Below are positions 1 to 9,989 of a DNA stretch of 64,000 nt, piece after piece; position 1 is the first letter of the stretch, and each line of letters starts with the position of its first letter. The stretch is from Emiliania huxleyi CCMP1516 (taxonomy: Eukaryota; Haptophyta; Isochrysidales; Noelaerhabdaceae): assembly GCF_000372725.1 (NCBI RefSeq), contig NW_005200763.1, positions 180,983-244,982 on the forward strand. Direction: 5' to 3'. The notes under the pieces are model-generated. The model searched no databases. It saw nothing but the letters and a program-made list of their open reading frames with translations, and was not told the origin of the DNA. Made by a program: the position numbers and the translations under genes.

Positions 1-5
1 CTTCC

Positions 6-743
6 TTGAGGGTGAAGTATGCTGATCGTCTCCGCTCCCTCGACCAGGCATGCATAGAGCAGACCAACCCGGCCGCCTCGCTGCCGTGCCTGCCCATCTA
101 CCTGGCGGGCTGCAAGCGGCTAGTCGTGCTGGCGGGCCCAACCTTCACCGAGCGGCTGTGGACAGCGGTGGAGCTCTTCACTTTTACGGTGATGGGTGGC
201 ACACTCGACCGGATCGACGTGCTCCCCCTCGACCGGCGGCGCGGGCTCGCAGGCGTGCTCGACAAGTTCGATGCCTTTGACGTGACGCACGCAAAGTGCG
301 CACGCACCGAGGACCGGCAGAGGCTGCTCGCGGTGATCGAGGCGGCGTTCGGCAACCATGGGCCCTTCAACCTCCTCGTGCGCACCATCCTGCGCCGCCG
401 CCACTCGCGGAGGCACGGGTCGACGCGGGGTGGCGGCCGCCCCGCGCTCTCCTCGCGCCTGTCCGCCGCCGGGCTCGGCCTTCTGTGGGGAGGGGGAGGG
501 TCGCCGGCGGTGACGGCGCGCGAGTCGACGGTGTCTTCGATCCGGCCGTCGGACGCCAAGGAGGGACGGGGCGACGGCGCGGGCGAGGAGTCGAAGAGGG
601 ACGAGCCAGACAAGGAGGAGGATCGCGGCGGAGGAGGCTTGGGCGGCGAACAGAGCGGCGCCGCCGCGCGTGGCGCCACAACGACAAGCGGAGCCGGAGG
701 AGCGGATGTTGTCGTCGTGAGGATGTCGGCGTGTGTCGTCTGA
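6..743 (+). CDS. C-terminal part of an algal family protein of unknown function (5' end outside window)
   Basis: The first ~130 residues look like real coding sequence: a run reading CLPIYLAGCKRLVVLAG, then an LW..ELF stretch, and a later AVIEAAFG.HGPFN block. I recognise this general layout from large lineage-specific algal families of predicted cytosolic proteins with no assigned reaction. The open frame begins at a TTG near the window edge, so the true start is probably upstream. After residue ~135 the sequence becomes Arg/Gly/Ser-rich and low-complexity up to the stop, so the last third may be read-through into an intron or 3' UTR. Function unknown. Confidence 0.5.
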   Translation: MRVKYADRLRSLDQACIEQTNPAASLPCLPIYLAGCKRLVVLAGPTFTERLWTAVELFTFTVMGGTLDRIDVLPLDRRRGLAGVLDKFDAFDVTHAKCARTEDRQRLLAVIEAAFGNHGPFNLLVRTILRRRHSRRHGSTRGGGRPALSSRLSAAGLGLLWGGGGSPAVTARESTVSSIRPSDAKEGRGDGAGEESKRDEPDKEEDRGGGGLGGEQSGAAARGATTTSGAGGADVVVVRMSACVV

Positions 744-1016
744 TGATTACGCAGTACGGCTCAGGGCGTGTGCTGTGTGACATACGAGATACGTGCGTGC
801 ACCTGGGTCGTACGTGCGCACAATCTCGATTATCGGACGACTTTGGCATGTGACTTGTGAGAGCGAGATGAGTAGTATGGCATGTGTAATAACAATACTG
901 AGTTACGTCCATGCACCATGGTTACGTCACCGAGACTCGTGTACACAAAAGAAATTTCCCGCCTGGTAACTCCAACATTTTTTTTCTCCTTCTCGCCTCT
1001 CGCAACTCTCGTGAAC

Positions 1017-3442
1017 TCACGCCCGCTCCCGTTCGTGCACGCACGTGTGGTGGTGGTGCGCCGCGGAGTGGTGCACGGTCGCCTCGAGCGGCTCCTCCTC
1101 CTCCTCCGCCCCCTCCGGGTCGCGCCCCTCCCCGCGGAAAGCGCCAACGCCCTTGCGACCGCCGACCGCCTCCGGGTCCGCGGCAGGAGACAGGCCGGGG
1201 AAAGCCGCCTCGAGCGCCGCCGCCAGCTGGAGCCGCGACGCCGCGATCGCGTAGCCGCGCGCCACCAGCAGCTCGCGTAGCATCGCCTGCAGCTCGCCCA
1301 GCGCCGCCTCGTCCGCCGGGGCGAGGGCGGACCTGTTCACGCCGTCGAGGCGTGAAGAGGCGCTCTTCACAGCTCGTCGCCCGCCGGGGCGAAACCCCAA
1401 CCGTGGCGGCGGTGCCGCGTGCAGGCGCCCGCCCTTGGCAATGCAGCGCGCGACCACGTACAGCCGCTGCGCGACCACGTAGCCCACCGCGGCGGCGGCG
1501 GCAAAGGCGGCGGCGACGCGGTAGGGCAGCGGCTGCTCGAGAACGTAGAGCCGGCCTGAGGGTAGGATAGCAGCGTCCGAGCGGCGCCCGGGTAGCGGCG
1601 ACCACCAGCGCGCCCTTGCGACCGTAGAGCGGAGGACCGATCACGCGGCCGGCGGAGGCGGTGACAGAGGCGACCGCCATCACGCGGCCCATCGCCTGTT
1701 CACAGCATGTCGTGTAGAGACATCGTTCGCAGCCGACGGAGGCGACTGCCGCCCCGGGGCCAATCTCAAGGAATCTCGGCGAATCTCGCCTCCTTGGAGG
1801 AGAGGCGCGAGAGGAAGGGCGCGACGGAGCCGCTCGTGAGGATCATGCCTGGTGCGCAGCGTCGGGAGTGAGCGGCGCCTCGTCCGACCCGCGAGAGGAC
1901 GTGGGGGGGGGTCGTTGCCCGTGGTGCCGCACGCGGCCGAGGCGGCGAAGAGGGCGAAACGCCACTCGAAGCCTGCGGGCCGCCGCACCAGCGAGTAGCC
2001 AGTGTAGGCTGCCGTCGAGAGCAGTGCCCCGAAGCTAGCGCAGCGCATCAGGCCGAGCTTGCGCTGCAGCCAGTCGTAGGCGAGGGTGCGAAGGGTGAGC
2101 CTGGGCACATTTGCCGCCGCGTGAAGGCGGCTGCTCACAGGCGTGAGGTAAGCGAGCGGGCAGAGGGGCAGGCCCGAGGACAGAGGTCGCCATCATGACG
2201 AAACCAAAGTGGAGCGAGGTCCAGCCGAAGACCTGTTCATGCCAGGCGGTGTGAAGAGCCGCCTGGCCGGAGAGGCCGGCGTGGTGGAGGCGTGGGCTCG
2301 CCTCCTTGAGCCACAAGGCTTGGCACGTCATCAGGCAGGAGGAGGCCGTGTTGGAGAGGAAGGAGCCCAGCCCAACCACCACCACCACACGCCAGCGCGT
2401 CGCCTCCGGCTGCTGCTCGGACGACGCGCGCCGCGCAAGCGCCGGCCTCGCCCCTTTCGGCGGGGCGGCGGCGCGAGGCGGCGAGGCGAGGCCGCCCGAC
2501 TGCTCGGCCGGAGGCAGCTGGAAGAGGGCGACGAGCAGCGCGGCGAAGCCTGTTTATGGCAGCGAGCCGTCACCCAAGTCCGGAGCAGGGGCGGAGGGCG
2601 ACGAGCAGCGGAGCGACACCGACGGCGGCGCCGACGTAGAAGGGCGCGCGCACCTGGTGTGCAGGGGCCCGCGGGTTGTGAAGGGACGCTGGTCACAGAG
2701 GGTTTCCGGCTGGAAGGACGCGAGGTACGTCGAGCTCGGAGAGGCCGGCGCCTGTTCACCGCGTGGCTGGTGTGAAGAGGCGCGGGACCGCCCCGCACGC
2801 GCAGCTCTCGGAGAGGCGCGTGCCGACGCCAGGCCCAAACATGAAGCAGAGCGAGGCGATGACTCCGATCCACGACATGAGCTTGGGCCGCTCGGATGGC
2901 GCGGTGATGTCTGCGATGTACGCGTTGGCGGTGGCGGAGGTGCCGGAGAAGGCGCCGAGCAGGAAGCGCCAGCCGAGCAGCGCGCGGAAGGTTGGCGCCT
3001 GCGCAGAGCCCAGCATGCCCACGGCGGAGCCAGCGAGCGAGACGAGGAGGATGGGTCTGCGGCCGAGTCGATCGGAGGCGGCTCCCATCCAGAGCCCCGC
3101 CCCGATCTGAGCGACGGCGAAGGTGGAGAAGAGGAGGCCGAGGCTCGAGGCGTCGCCGCCGAGCGCCTCTACCAGAAAAGGCATTACCGGGACCGTGAGC
3201 GCCGAGCCGAGCATGTCAATGGCGACTGTCGTGTAGATGATCAGCAAAGCGCGGTCGCGCGGAGAGTAGAGCCGGCGCGGCGACGACGACGACTCGGCAG
3301 GCGGCAGCGCCGGCTCCGCAGGGGAGGAGGCGGTGAGGAGGCGTCTGCGGCCGTACCTCTCAGCCCGCTTGCGCGCGCCCTGCAGCGCGTTCGCCGCCGC
3401 TGCTGCGTCTCGCTCGGCGGCACTCAGGCAGCTGGTCTGCAT
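1017..3442 (-). CDS. Major facilitator superfamily transporter, TetA/MFSD10-like, multi-exon
   Basis: Predicted multi-pass exporter or transporter of small solutes. The first exon (from the ATG at 3442) has a polar N-terminus, then TM1-like LLIIYTTVAIDMLGSALTVP, and the MFS motif A in the form MGAASDRLGRRPIL between TM2 and TM3. It continues with helix-like blocks through about TM5. Later exons on the same strand add MVVVVGLGSFLSNTASSC, KLGLMRCASFGALLSTAAY and GRVMAVASVTASAGRVIG, as expected for the C-terminal half, then a Glu-rich tail ending at 1017. At least four introns end with the TTCAC...GTGAACAG hairpin described in the findings (near 1333, 1697, 2233 and 2752). Substrate unknown; exon joins are partly inferred. 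Confidence 0.72.
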
Positions 3443-3495
3443 TGGGTCGCGAATCGATGTTCGCTACCAGGGCCGTAGCGCTGCCTTCGTCTAGG

Positions 3496-3632
3496 GCTGG
3501 CGGAAGGTGTCGGCGAGGCTGTGATCCTGGCGGTAGGTGACGCCGTCGGCGAGGCTGTGGGGCTGGCGGAGGTGTCGGCGAGGCTGTGGGGCTGGCGGAG
3601 GTGTCGGCGAGGCTGTGGGGCTGGAGGTAGTC
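3496..3632. repeat. 29-bp minisatellite upstream of the MFS gene
   Basis: About four copies of a 29-bp unit containing GGCGAGGCTGTGGGGCTGG, the first diverged. It lies just upstream of the transporter start codon, inside the putative promoter/5' UTR between two divergent genes. Confidence 0.8.
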
Positions 3633-3890
3633 GACAGCTGTGAAGTCAGAGCCCCCGGCCGGATCTCCCTTTGACAAGAAGCGAGACGATCGAGGGGTCC
3701 CGTACCACGCGGAATCGACCCTATCCAGTGCTCTGCTCAAGCTACAAGTAAACCCCATCTACCCTTATAAGTCTCTCGTGTCGGCGCCGTCGCTCTTTTA
3801 ACCGTAGAACGTCCCAGCTGAACACCGCCCGCCGACGATCGATCACGGATCAGTCCACAATCGTCGGCCCGCAGCGACCCGCAGCGATGG

Positions 3891-5096
3891 ATGCCGCCGC
3901 CCCCCCCGGCCCCTACGGCCGACGCGCCGATGCACGACCGGGCTCCGTCGGACGGCTCTCCGGCCTCTCCGGCCGCTGCCGCCCGCGCTGCTGCCGATCC
4001 GGTCCCTCTCACGATCCGCACAAGCAACGACAACTTTGAGGTCGCCGGCTTTGGCCAGGTGCAGCCGAACACCTGCTTGCCTCCATGTTCACGCTTCGCG
4101 CCCCTCCCCCCCTCTGACGCCGCCGTATGACCTTAGGTGAGGGGCACGACTACCCGCCTGGAAGGCGCTCTCATCAGCAAGTCACCCAGGCACCAACTCC
4201 TGGGCGTTTACGCTTGACTACGAAACCATGCAGTGCATGCAGCTCGATCAAAACGGCGACGCCAACATCTGGTCCCCTGGGCGAGTTCCTCGCCCAGGAT
4301 GAGGTGCGAGTCATGATGCTCGACCCTGCTGCAGCAGCGGCCCACGAAGCGGCGGCGACGTCAGTCTTACAATACAGAGTTTAAGATCAAGCTTGTCAAG
4401 CTGGCACTCTCGCGGCCGAGCGGACAACGAATCAAGCCCACCTGTCGCGAGTTCCCCGAGGTTGAGCCGGCGCGACGCACCTGCCAAATTGCCCCACCAA
4501 GCTCCGCCCCTCCTGAAACCCATTTTTCGCCATAGGTCCAGTTGAGGAAATGGATAAGAGCGTTCGAGGCGTCGGTGCTGGCGTCCCCCTTGGTGGGTAG
4601 CGCCCAAGCGCCCGCGACCACCGAGCCGGACGTGCAGGATTCGGATCCCAGCTTGGCAGTGGCTAGCGCCCAAGCGCCCGCGACCACCGAGCCGGACGTG
4701 CAGGATTCGGATCCCAGCTTGGCAGTGGCTGTGCCGGTGCTGGCACTCCCGCTCGCTGTGCCCTGTGGCATCATTATGCAGGGCAGCTACGCCTTCGCTG
4801 CCGCCTCGCCGGCGGCTGCCTCGCCGCCCATGCTACCCGCATTGACCGTCCCTCCAACTGTGCGCGGGACCGCCATCTCTCGGGAGCGGCCTGTCGTCGC
4901 GGCGGCTTCGCCAGTGGCCGCTGTAGCAGTGCTGGCAGCGCCTCCGGTTCCGGTGATGCTGCTGGAGGCGCCGGCGCCGGTGCCGATCTGCCAAGTCGCG
5001 CCATTCCCTCCCGCGGCCGCGAGCATGCCAGCACGCCCACGTGGGACGCAGGCCGAGGCAGAAGCTGCTGAGGACTTGCTACTGCTGAGTCGGTGA
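3891..5096 (+). CDS. Unknown multi-exon gene with Ala/Pro-rich C-terminus
   Basis: A Pro/Ala-rich start (ATG at 3891) leads into IRTSNDNFEVAGFGQ, which looks coding. A second coding-looking segment near 4203-4280 reads SWAFTLDYETMQCMQLDQNG in another frame, followed by EFLAQDEVRVMMLDPAAAA. The last open stretch, 4542-5096, is 184 codons, Ala/Pro/Val-rich, and carries an in-frame 66-bp tandem duplication. Frame changes between segments imply at least two introns that I cannot place exactly. No domain recognised; the Ala/Pro composition suggests a disordered or linker protein. Divergent from the MFS gene. Confidence 0.4.
4599..4730 (+). repeat. Perfect 66-bp in-frame tandem duplication
   Basis: Two adjacent 66-bp copies (4599-4664 and 4665-4730), identical as far as I can read. 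Each encodes 22 residues beginning SAQAPATTEPDVQDSDP, so the frame is kept. Confidence 0.95.
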
Positions 5097-5731
5097 GGGG
5101 GCTCAGGCCTCAGAGGGCTCAGCAGGGTGCTAGCAGGTAGCAGGATTGCGAGATAGGTGCGAGGGGAAGGAGGAGAGAGGGAAGCGCGGAAGAGTCGAGG
5201 AAGTCATCGACCGTCGTGGTCGGGACGGGTTCTCCAGCGCACCAGTCCCTTGGGTAGAGTGCCGCCCGTTCTGGCCTCTTGTCCTACCTATATAGCGAGA
5301 GAGCCAGGGAGAGCAAACACGATAGACAATCCAGACAGGACTCAGGAGGGAGGTGAGCTGGACGAGGAGGAGCGATCTCAGCGCTGTGATCACATGCGAG
5401 CGTCAAGAGAGTCGGGGAGTCACAGTGAGCTCATTCCTCATTGGGAGGTGTATTGTTTCCAATGGCGGGCAGATGGCGGGGGGGACACGACGGGGCGCTA
5501 CTCACAGGTTTTTAGCACTGAATATCTGAAAAAAGTGTATACGCGCGCATTTAATGTGGTGGCGCGCGTCATACTGAGAAGTCCTCCGTCTCGGCCAAAC
5601 CCTGCTGCTGCTGCGGCTCCTCGAGCCCGATGAATTCCCGGCTCACCAAGCCGACTCGCACCTACAGCCGAGAAGCAGCTCGGACACGCCGCCGAGGGAT
5701 CACCGAGGTCCGCCCGGCCGGCGACTCGCGG
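5097..5731. other. No gene seen
   Basis: GC-moderate sequence between convergent genes. Open frames here lack protein-like composition. The stretch near 5515-5575 is locally AT-rich. It probably holds the 3' UTRs of both neighbours. Confidence 0.5.
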
Positions 5732-8700
5732 CTAGCTCACCCTCCGGCTCGCGCTCAGCTTGACGCGGATCGACTTCCACCGCGACCTGTTCACAGCAGT
5801 GCGGTGTGAATAGAGACGCGATTCACAGCGTGAGGCGGGCCGATGTCCATCGCGACCGCGGCCGCACGCGCGGCCGGAGCTGCACGCCCGCCGCCGCCAG
5901 CGCCTTGTCGCCGGCAGAGAGGGAGGCGCCGGGCGGTGCGCTCGCACTCGTCAGTCTGCTCGCCCACGAGGCCGTCGTGCGGCCAGAGGTGGACCCGCCC
6001 GACCAGCTCGACTCCGCAATCCCGCCCCACGAGGCGGCGGGCGGGCGGGAGGCGGCGGGCGAGGCGAGTGGAGGCATGGAGGAGCGGCTCGGCAGCAGCG
6101 ACGGGCGGGAGGCCGTCTGCGTGAGCGCCTTGGCCTGGCATGGGGCGAGGGCGAGAGATGGGCGAGAGATGGGCGAGACGCAGCCGAGGTATAGGCGAGA
6201 GACGGGGGAGAGACGGGAGGGGTGTGAGGTTGGCCGACCTTTCGCGGGGCGAGGGCACGCAGCGCGCGCAGCTTGAGCGGGACGGAGAGGAAGACGTTGT
6301 TCGACAGGTGCGACGAGCGGCTCCCCGCGCCCGACTGCACCGCGTCGGCGACGAAGGAGAGGCCCGCCCCCACGGTCAGGGAGCAGCTCAGCTGCCCCGT
6401 GCCGCGCGTCGTCCCCTTCCACACCAGCGGCTGAGAGACCTCCAGCCGCCCGCCCACACCCTCGCCGCCCGTGCTGCAGCGGCCCCACGCTCCCCTCGCG
6501 GAGCTGCGCGGCCACGAGTGCGACTGCGCGCCGATGCTGCCGCCAGGCGCCTCCGCGAGCGCCCCGCCGCTGCCGCTGCTGTCGCCCCCGCCCCCCTCAC
6601 CACGCCTCGGCCCTTCTCCGGAGGCTTCGCCGCTGCTGCGGCCGGCGGCGCCCCCCCCCGCGCGGAGCAACCGCTCGACGGGCTCCGAGAGAGGGACCAT
6701 TGCCGTGCCTGTGAACGGGCGGGGGGTGAGGCGACCCTCCCCCCCTCGCTCGGGTGAGCAGCACCGCCGGTCAGCGCCGAGCGGGTCGTCCTTCGAGCCG
6801 ATGTCGCGGTCGAAGACAGCCAGGATGAGCGTGACATGCCGCAAGTCTGCGAGCGAGCACGAGAAGCGCAGCAGAGGCAGCTCCGCCTCGCACCAGCTGC
6901 ACGTATCGTCGGCGCCCTCGCCCCCGAAGCCAGCCGACGGGCCGCGCACCGAGCCGCCCATCACGGCGCGCCACGCCCTCGCCTCGCCGGTCACGGCGGT
7001 CCCTAGTGGAGTGAGTCGAGGAGTTGGGCTCTCGCGCCCCTTGCTGACCTCCCTCGCCCGCCCCGGGTGCGCCCGTCGCGAGGACACCCTTCTTGACCGA
7101 GGAGGTCGGGACCGGCCCGCCGAGCAGGCCGGGCGGGTTGGTGAAGAAGGCGATGTACCTGCGAGCCACACGTCCACGAGGCGTCCAGGGCGTGCCCCGC
7201 CGCAAGGGTGTGGGGCGGGGGAGTGGGACGCACGGGTCGCTGCGGCCGCTCAGGTCGGCGGGGATGATGCCTTGCAGGGAGAGGGAGCCGAGCCGGGCGC
7301 ACGTGGTTGCGGTCGCCTAGTGTAGCGGTGACCGCGGAGGGGTCGCAGAGGGGACAGAGAGGAAGACATCGCAACGCGCCTCGTGCTGCGCCTCGTGCTG
7401 CGCGCGGCTCGAGCCGGCGGCGCCTAAATGAGTCGCCGGTCACCGTGAAGCGCTCCCCTCCCCGCGCCGCGACTCTGGGGCCGGCGGCGCCGTGCAGCCG
7501 CGCCGAAGCGGCCACCTCGAAAGTGGCGAAGACGGGCTTGTGGTCCGAGGTGGAGACGCCTGCTCGCAGCAGCGGCACTGGCGAGGCTTCGCAGCGGGTG
7601 CGAGCGTGCGGGCGGGGGGCAGGGCGCCCGGCACGGCGGCGAGGCTGGTCTGCGTTACGGCAGAGGAGCCTCGTCCCGGCATTGATCGCCAGAGGATGCG
7701 GTCGCAGTACGAGGGGATGCGCTGCTGCTTGTAGTGCGCGCCGCGCTGGCGCAGCACCTTGAAGGTCGGAGGGAAGGAGTACTGCCCCTCGGAGAAGCGA
7801 GCGAGCACGTCGCCCGCTCGCTGCGAGTGGCGAAGCTGGTCGGCCTCCCACAGCGCCTGTTCACGGCGGCGGGTGTGAAGAGAGGCGCCGCGAGGGGAGA
7901 GGGGGCCGGCCCGCCGACGTCGCAGCTGCCTCCCAATCCTCCTCCTCCACCAAGTCTCGCACGGCGGCGTGGTGGGCCTCGTGCTCCTTGATCGCCTCGG
8001 CCGGCAAGCCGGCCGCCTGCTGGCCACCAGTTCAACTCATGACTTGGCCACTCAATTTTAACCAATGACACTGGCAGGCCGGCCGCCTGCTGGCCAAGCT
8101 TGAGGTCGACCTGTTCACGACAGGGCGTGTGAAGAGACGCCGCCCGCACGGGTCTGCTCGCCGAGCGTCCGGCCGAGACCCTGTAGTTGAGGTCTCCGAA
8201 CCAGAAGCAGTGGTCGAACTGCGACGCGACGTCGAGCCTCCCCCGCGCGGCGCGCCTCTGCTCGCCGATGGCGCCGGCCTAGCGAGCGGAATCAGCGGTG
8301 CGTCGAGCGTGGGACCAGGCCGGCCTCTGCTCGCCGCCCGCCGTCTCGAGGTGTGCAGACCGCGCACGTCCCTCGGCATCTCGACTCGAGCATCGCCATC
8401 TCGATGTCTCCGGCTTGATAGTCTGGCAAGACCGTGGCTGCATCTCGGCTGCGTCTCGGCTGCATCTCGGCTGCGTCTCGGCTTCGTCTCGGCTGCATCT
8501 CGGCTGCATCTCGGCTGCATCTTGCCGTCTCGGAGAGGATCTCCTTGCACATCTCGTTCCGCTCGCGGTTCTTGTGGTCGTGCGCCGCGAGGTGGCACGA
8601 GACGAAGGCGAGCGAGGTGGTGCCGAGGTGGAAGGAGATGGCCAGTCCGCCCTTGTTGCCGACCACGCCTCCCAGGCCGGTGGCAGAGACGGCGGAGCGG

Positions 8701-9517
8701 ACGGAGTGGGCCGAGGTGCGGAGCGCGGCGCGCACGAAGACGGCGAGGTGCCTACTCCACCAGCGATGCGTCACGCGCGGAACCGGTCCAGCGGGGCGCG
8801 CACCGACGGAGCGAGCTGCATCTGGCGCAGCGACGCGTGCTTGAGCACCACCCACTGCCTCCCTCCTCCTCCTCCCGCCAGCCGCGCGAGGATCATCTTC
8901 TCCCACACGCGGTGCGGGCCGCCGCCGCGGATCGACTGCACCGCCGCGTCCGCCGCGTCCGCCGCCGAGTTCCGCGCCGGCCCAGCAGAGAGCGACGCCT
9001 CCTCCGCCGTCTCATCCTCGCCGTCGCTCTCGCGCCCGTTGAGCGAGATGTGGGGAGCGGCCGCGCTCGCGCCTTTCGCCTTGTCCTTGGTCGAGAACTT
9101 GTTCTCCTGCGTGCCCACCGCCAGCACATCCAACCCGTCGCCGCCCTCGGCGAGCCAGAGCGAGAGCTGCGCCGCGTCCGGAGGAGCGTTGCCAACGTTC
9201 CAAGTGAAGACGCCGAGGCGGATAGGAGGTTCCGGCTCGTCGTCGAGATCGGAGGACTGGTGCCCTCCAAAGAAGCGGCTCGTGCTGCGCGGCGAGGCGA
9301 GACGGGCGAACGCCCCGGTGAAGACCGTGCTCAGTGACCGCGCCGAGGAGCCGGGAGTGGTCGGAGTGGTCCCGAGCGTGGCGCTGCTGCTGCTGCTGCC
9401 CTCGATCGCAGAGAAGGACGGCTCGTCCGGCCGCAGCGATGAAGGCCGTGGGCCTCGCGGCCGCACAGCCTCTCCATGGTCGGCCATTGTGGGCTTTGTC
9501 GCCGGCGCGCGCTGCAA
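5732..9517 (-). CDS. Inositol polyphosphate 5-phosphatase with C-terminal C2 domain, multi-exon
   Basis: Predicted Mg2+-dependent phosphatase removing the 5-phosphate of phosphoinositides or inositol phosphates. Exons in order: a Ser/Thr-rich N-terminus, then GVFTWNVGNAPP and a QENKFS motif; VVGNKGGLAISF...FVSCHLAAH (the family's GNKG and SHLAA block); FDHCFWFGDLNYR; the helix ending LVEEEDW; SYCDRILWRS; and SDHKPVFATF. All the catalytic signatures of the endonuclease/exonuclease/phosphatase fold are therefore present in order. Downstream, ARLGSLSLQGI..SDPCV and LILAVFDRDIGSKDDPLG form a C2-type membrane-binding domain. I chose the ATG at 9517; another in-frame ATG at 9487 is possible. Several introns carry the 3' hairpin (near 5787, 7857 and 8111). 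The last exon and stop are uncertain. Confidence 0.8.
8003..8096 (-). repeat. Short intron in the 5-phosphatase gene flanked by 24-bp direct repeats
   Basis: The 24-bp segments 8003-8026 and 8073-8096 match at 23 of 24 positions and are offset by exactly 70 bp. The ~46 bp between them is AT-rich compared with the surrounding exon. Removing 70 nt (GC-AG) or 55 nt (GT-AG) from the minus-strand message restores the phosphatase frame into EAIKEHEAHHAAVRDLVEEE; leaving it in breaks the frame. This marks an intron whose ends lie inside a duplicated exonic sequence. Confidence 0.8.
8441..8535. repeat. Intronic 11-bp array with CTCGG core
   Basis: Eight or so consecutive 11-bp units of the type GCATCTCGGCT / GCGTCTCGGCT on the + strand. 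It sits in an intron of the 5-phosphatase gene, right after the exon ending MCKEILSE. Related arrays occur in introns of other genes in the window. Confidence 0.9.
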
Positions 9518-9989
9518 GGAGACAGAGAGCGCCGAAACGAAAGAAGAATTCCTCGGAGGTCACAGCACACTGGCACGACAAGGGCGCGGACTGGCGCGGA
9601 GTGGCACACACACTCGAAAGAAGAACGTTCGTGTAATCCGCCCTGGTAAGTGCTCGAAACGAGAGTGGACCTGAGCGACATGACTTGGCGGCAAATGGTC
9701 GGAGTGGGAGTCAGAATGTGGACCTTGCGGAGGAGAGCTCGATCGATCGATAAACTCTTGGGACTTGGGTCTACTTTCATGAGCGGCGACATTGTAACAC
9801 CGTCACAAAAGTGATGCACGTATTGGGAGCGCGACTGTACCTAGGTACTCGTAGCTAGGGAAAGAAGCCCTCTCAGACAAATGCGCTGCGGCTGCCCATC
9901 GCATGTCGATGTTTTTCGCCCACTCATCGCCCGTTTGTCGATGCCTGCCCCCGATCCTCCTTGGCCCAGAGCTCGCGCTCGAGCTCCGC

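Noticed and set aside
8111..8136. TTCAC...GTGAA hairpins as bacterial-type terminators
   Set aside because: They sit at frame-restoring splice acceptors ending in CAG, have no T-tract, and the window is eukaryotic.
8441..8535. Regular short repeats resembling a CRISPR array
   Set aside because: Unit is 11 bp with no unique spacers, lies in an intron of a eukaryotic gene, and has no cas genes nearby.
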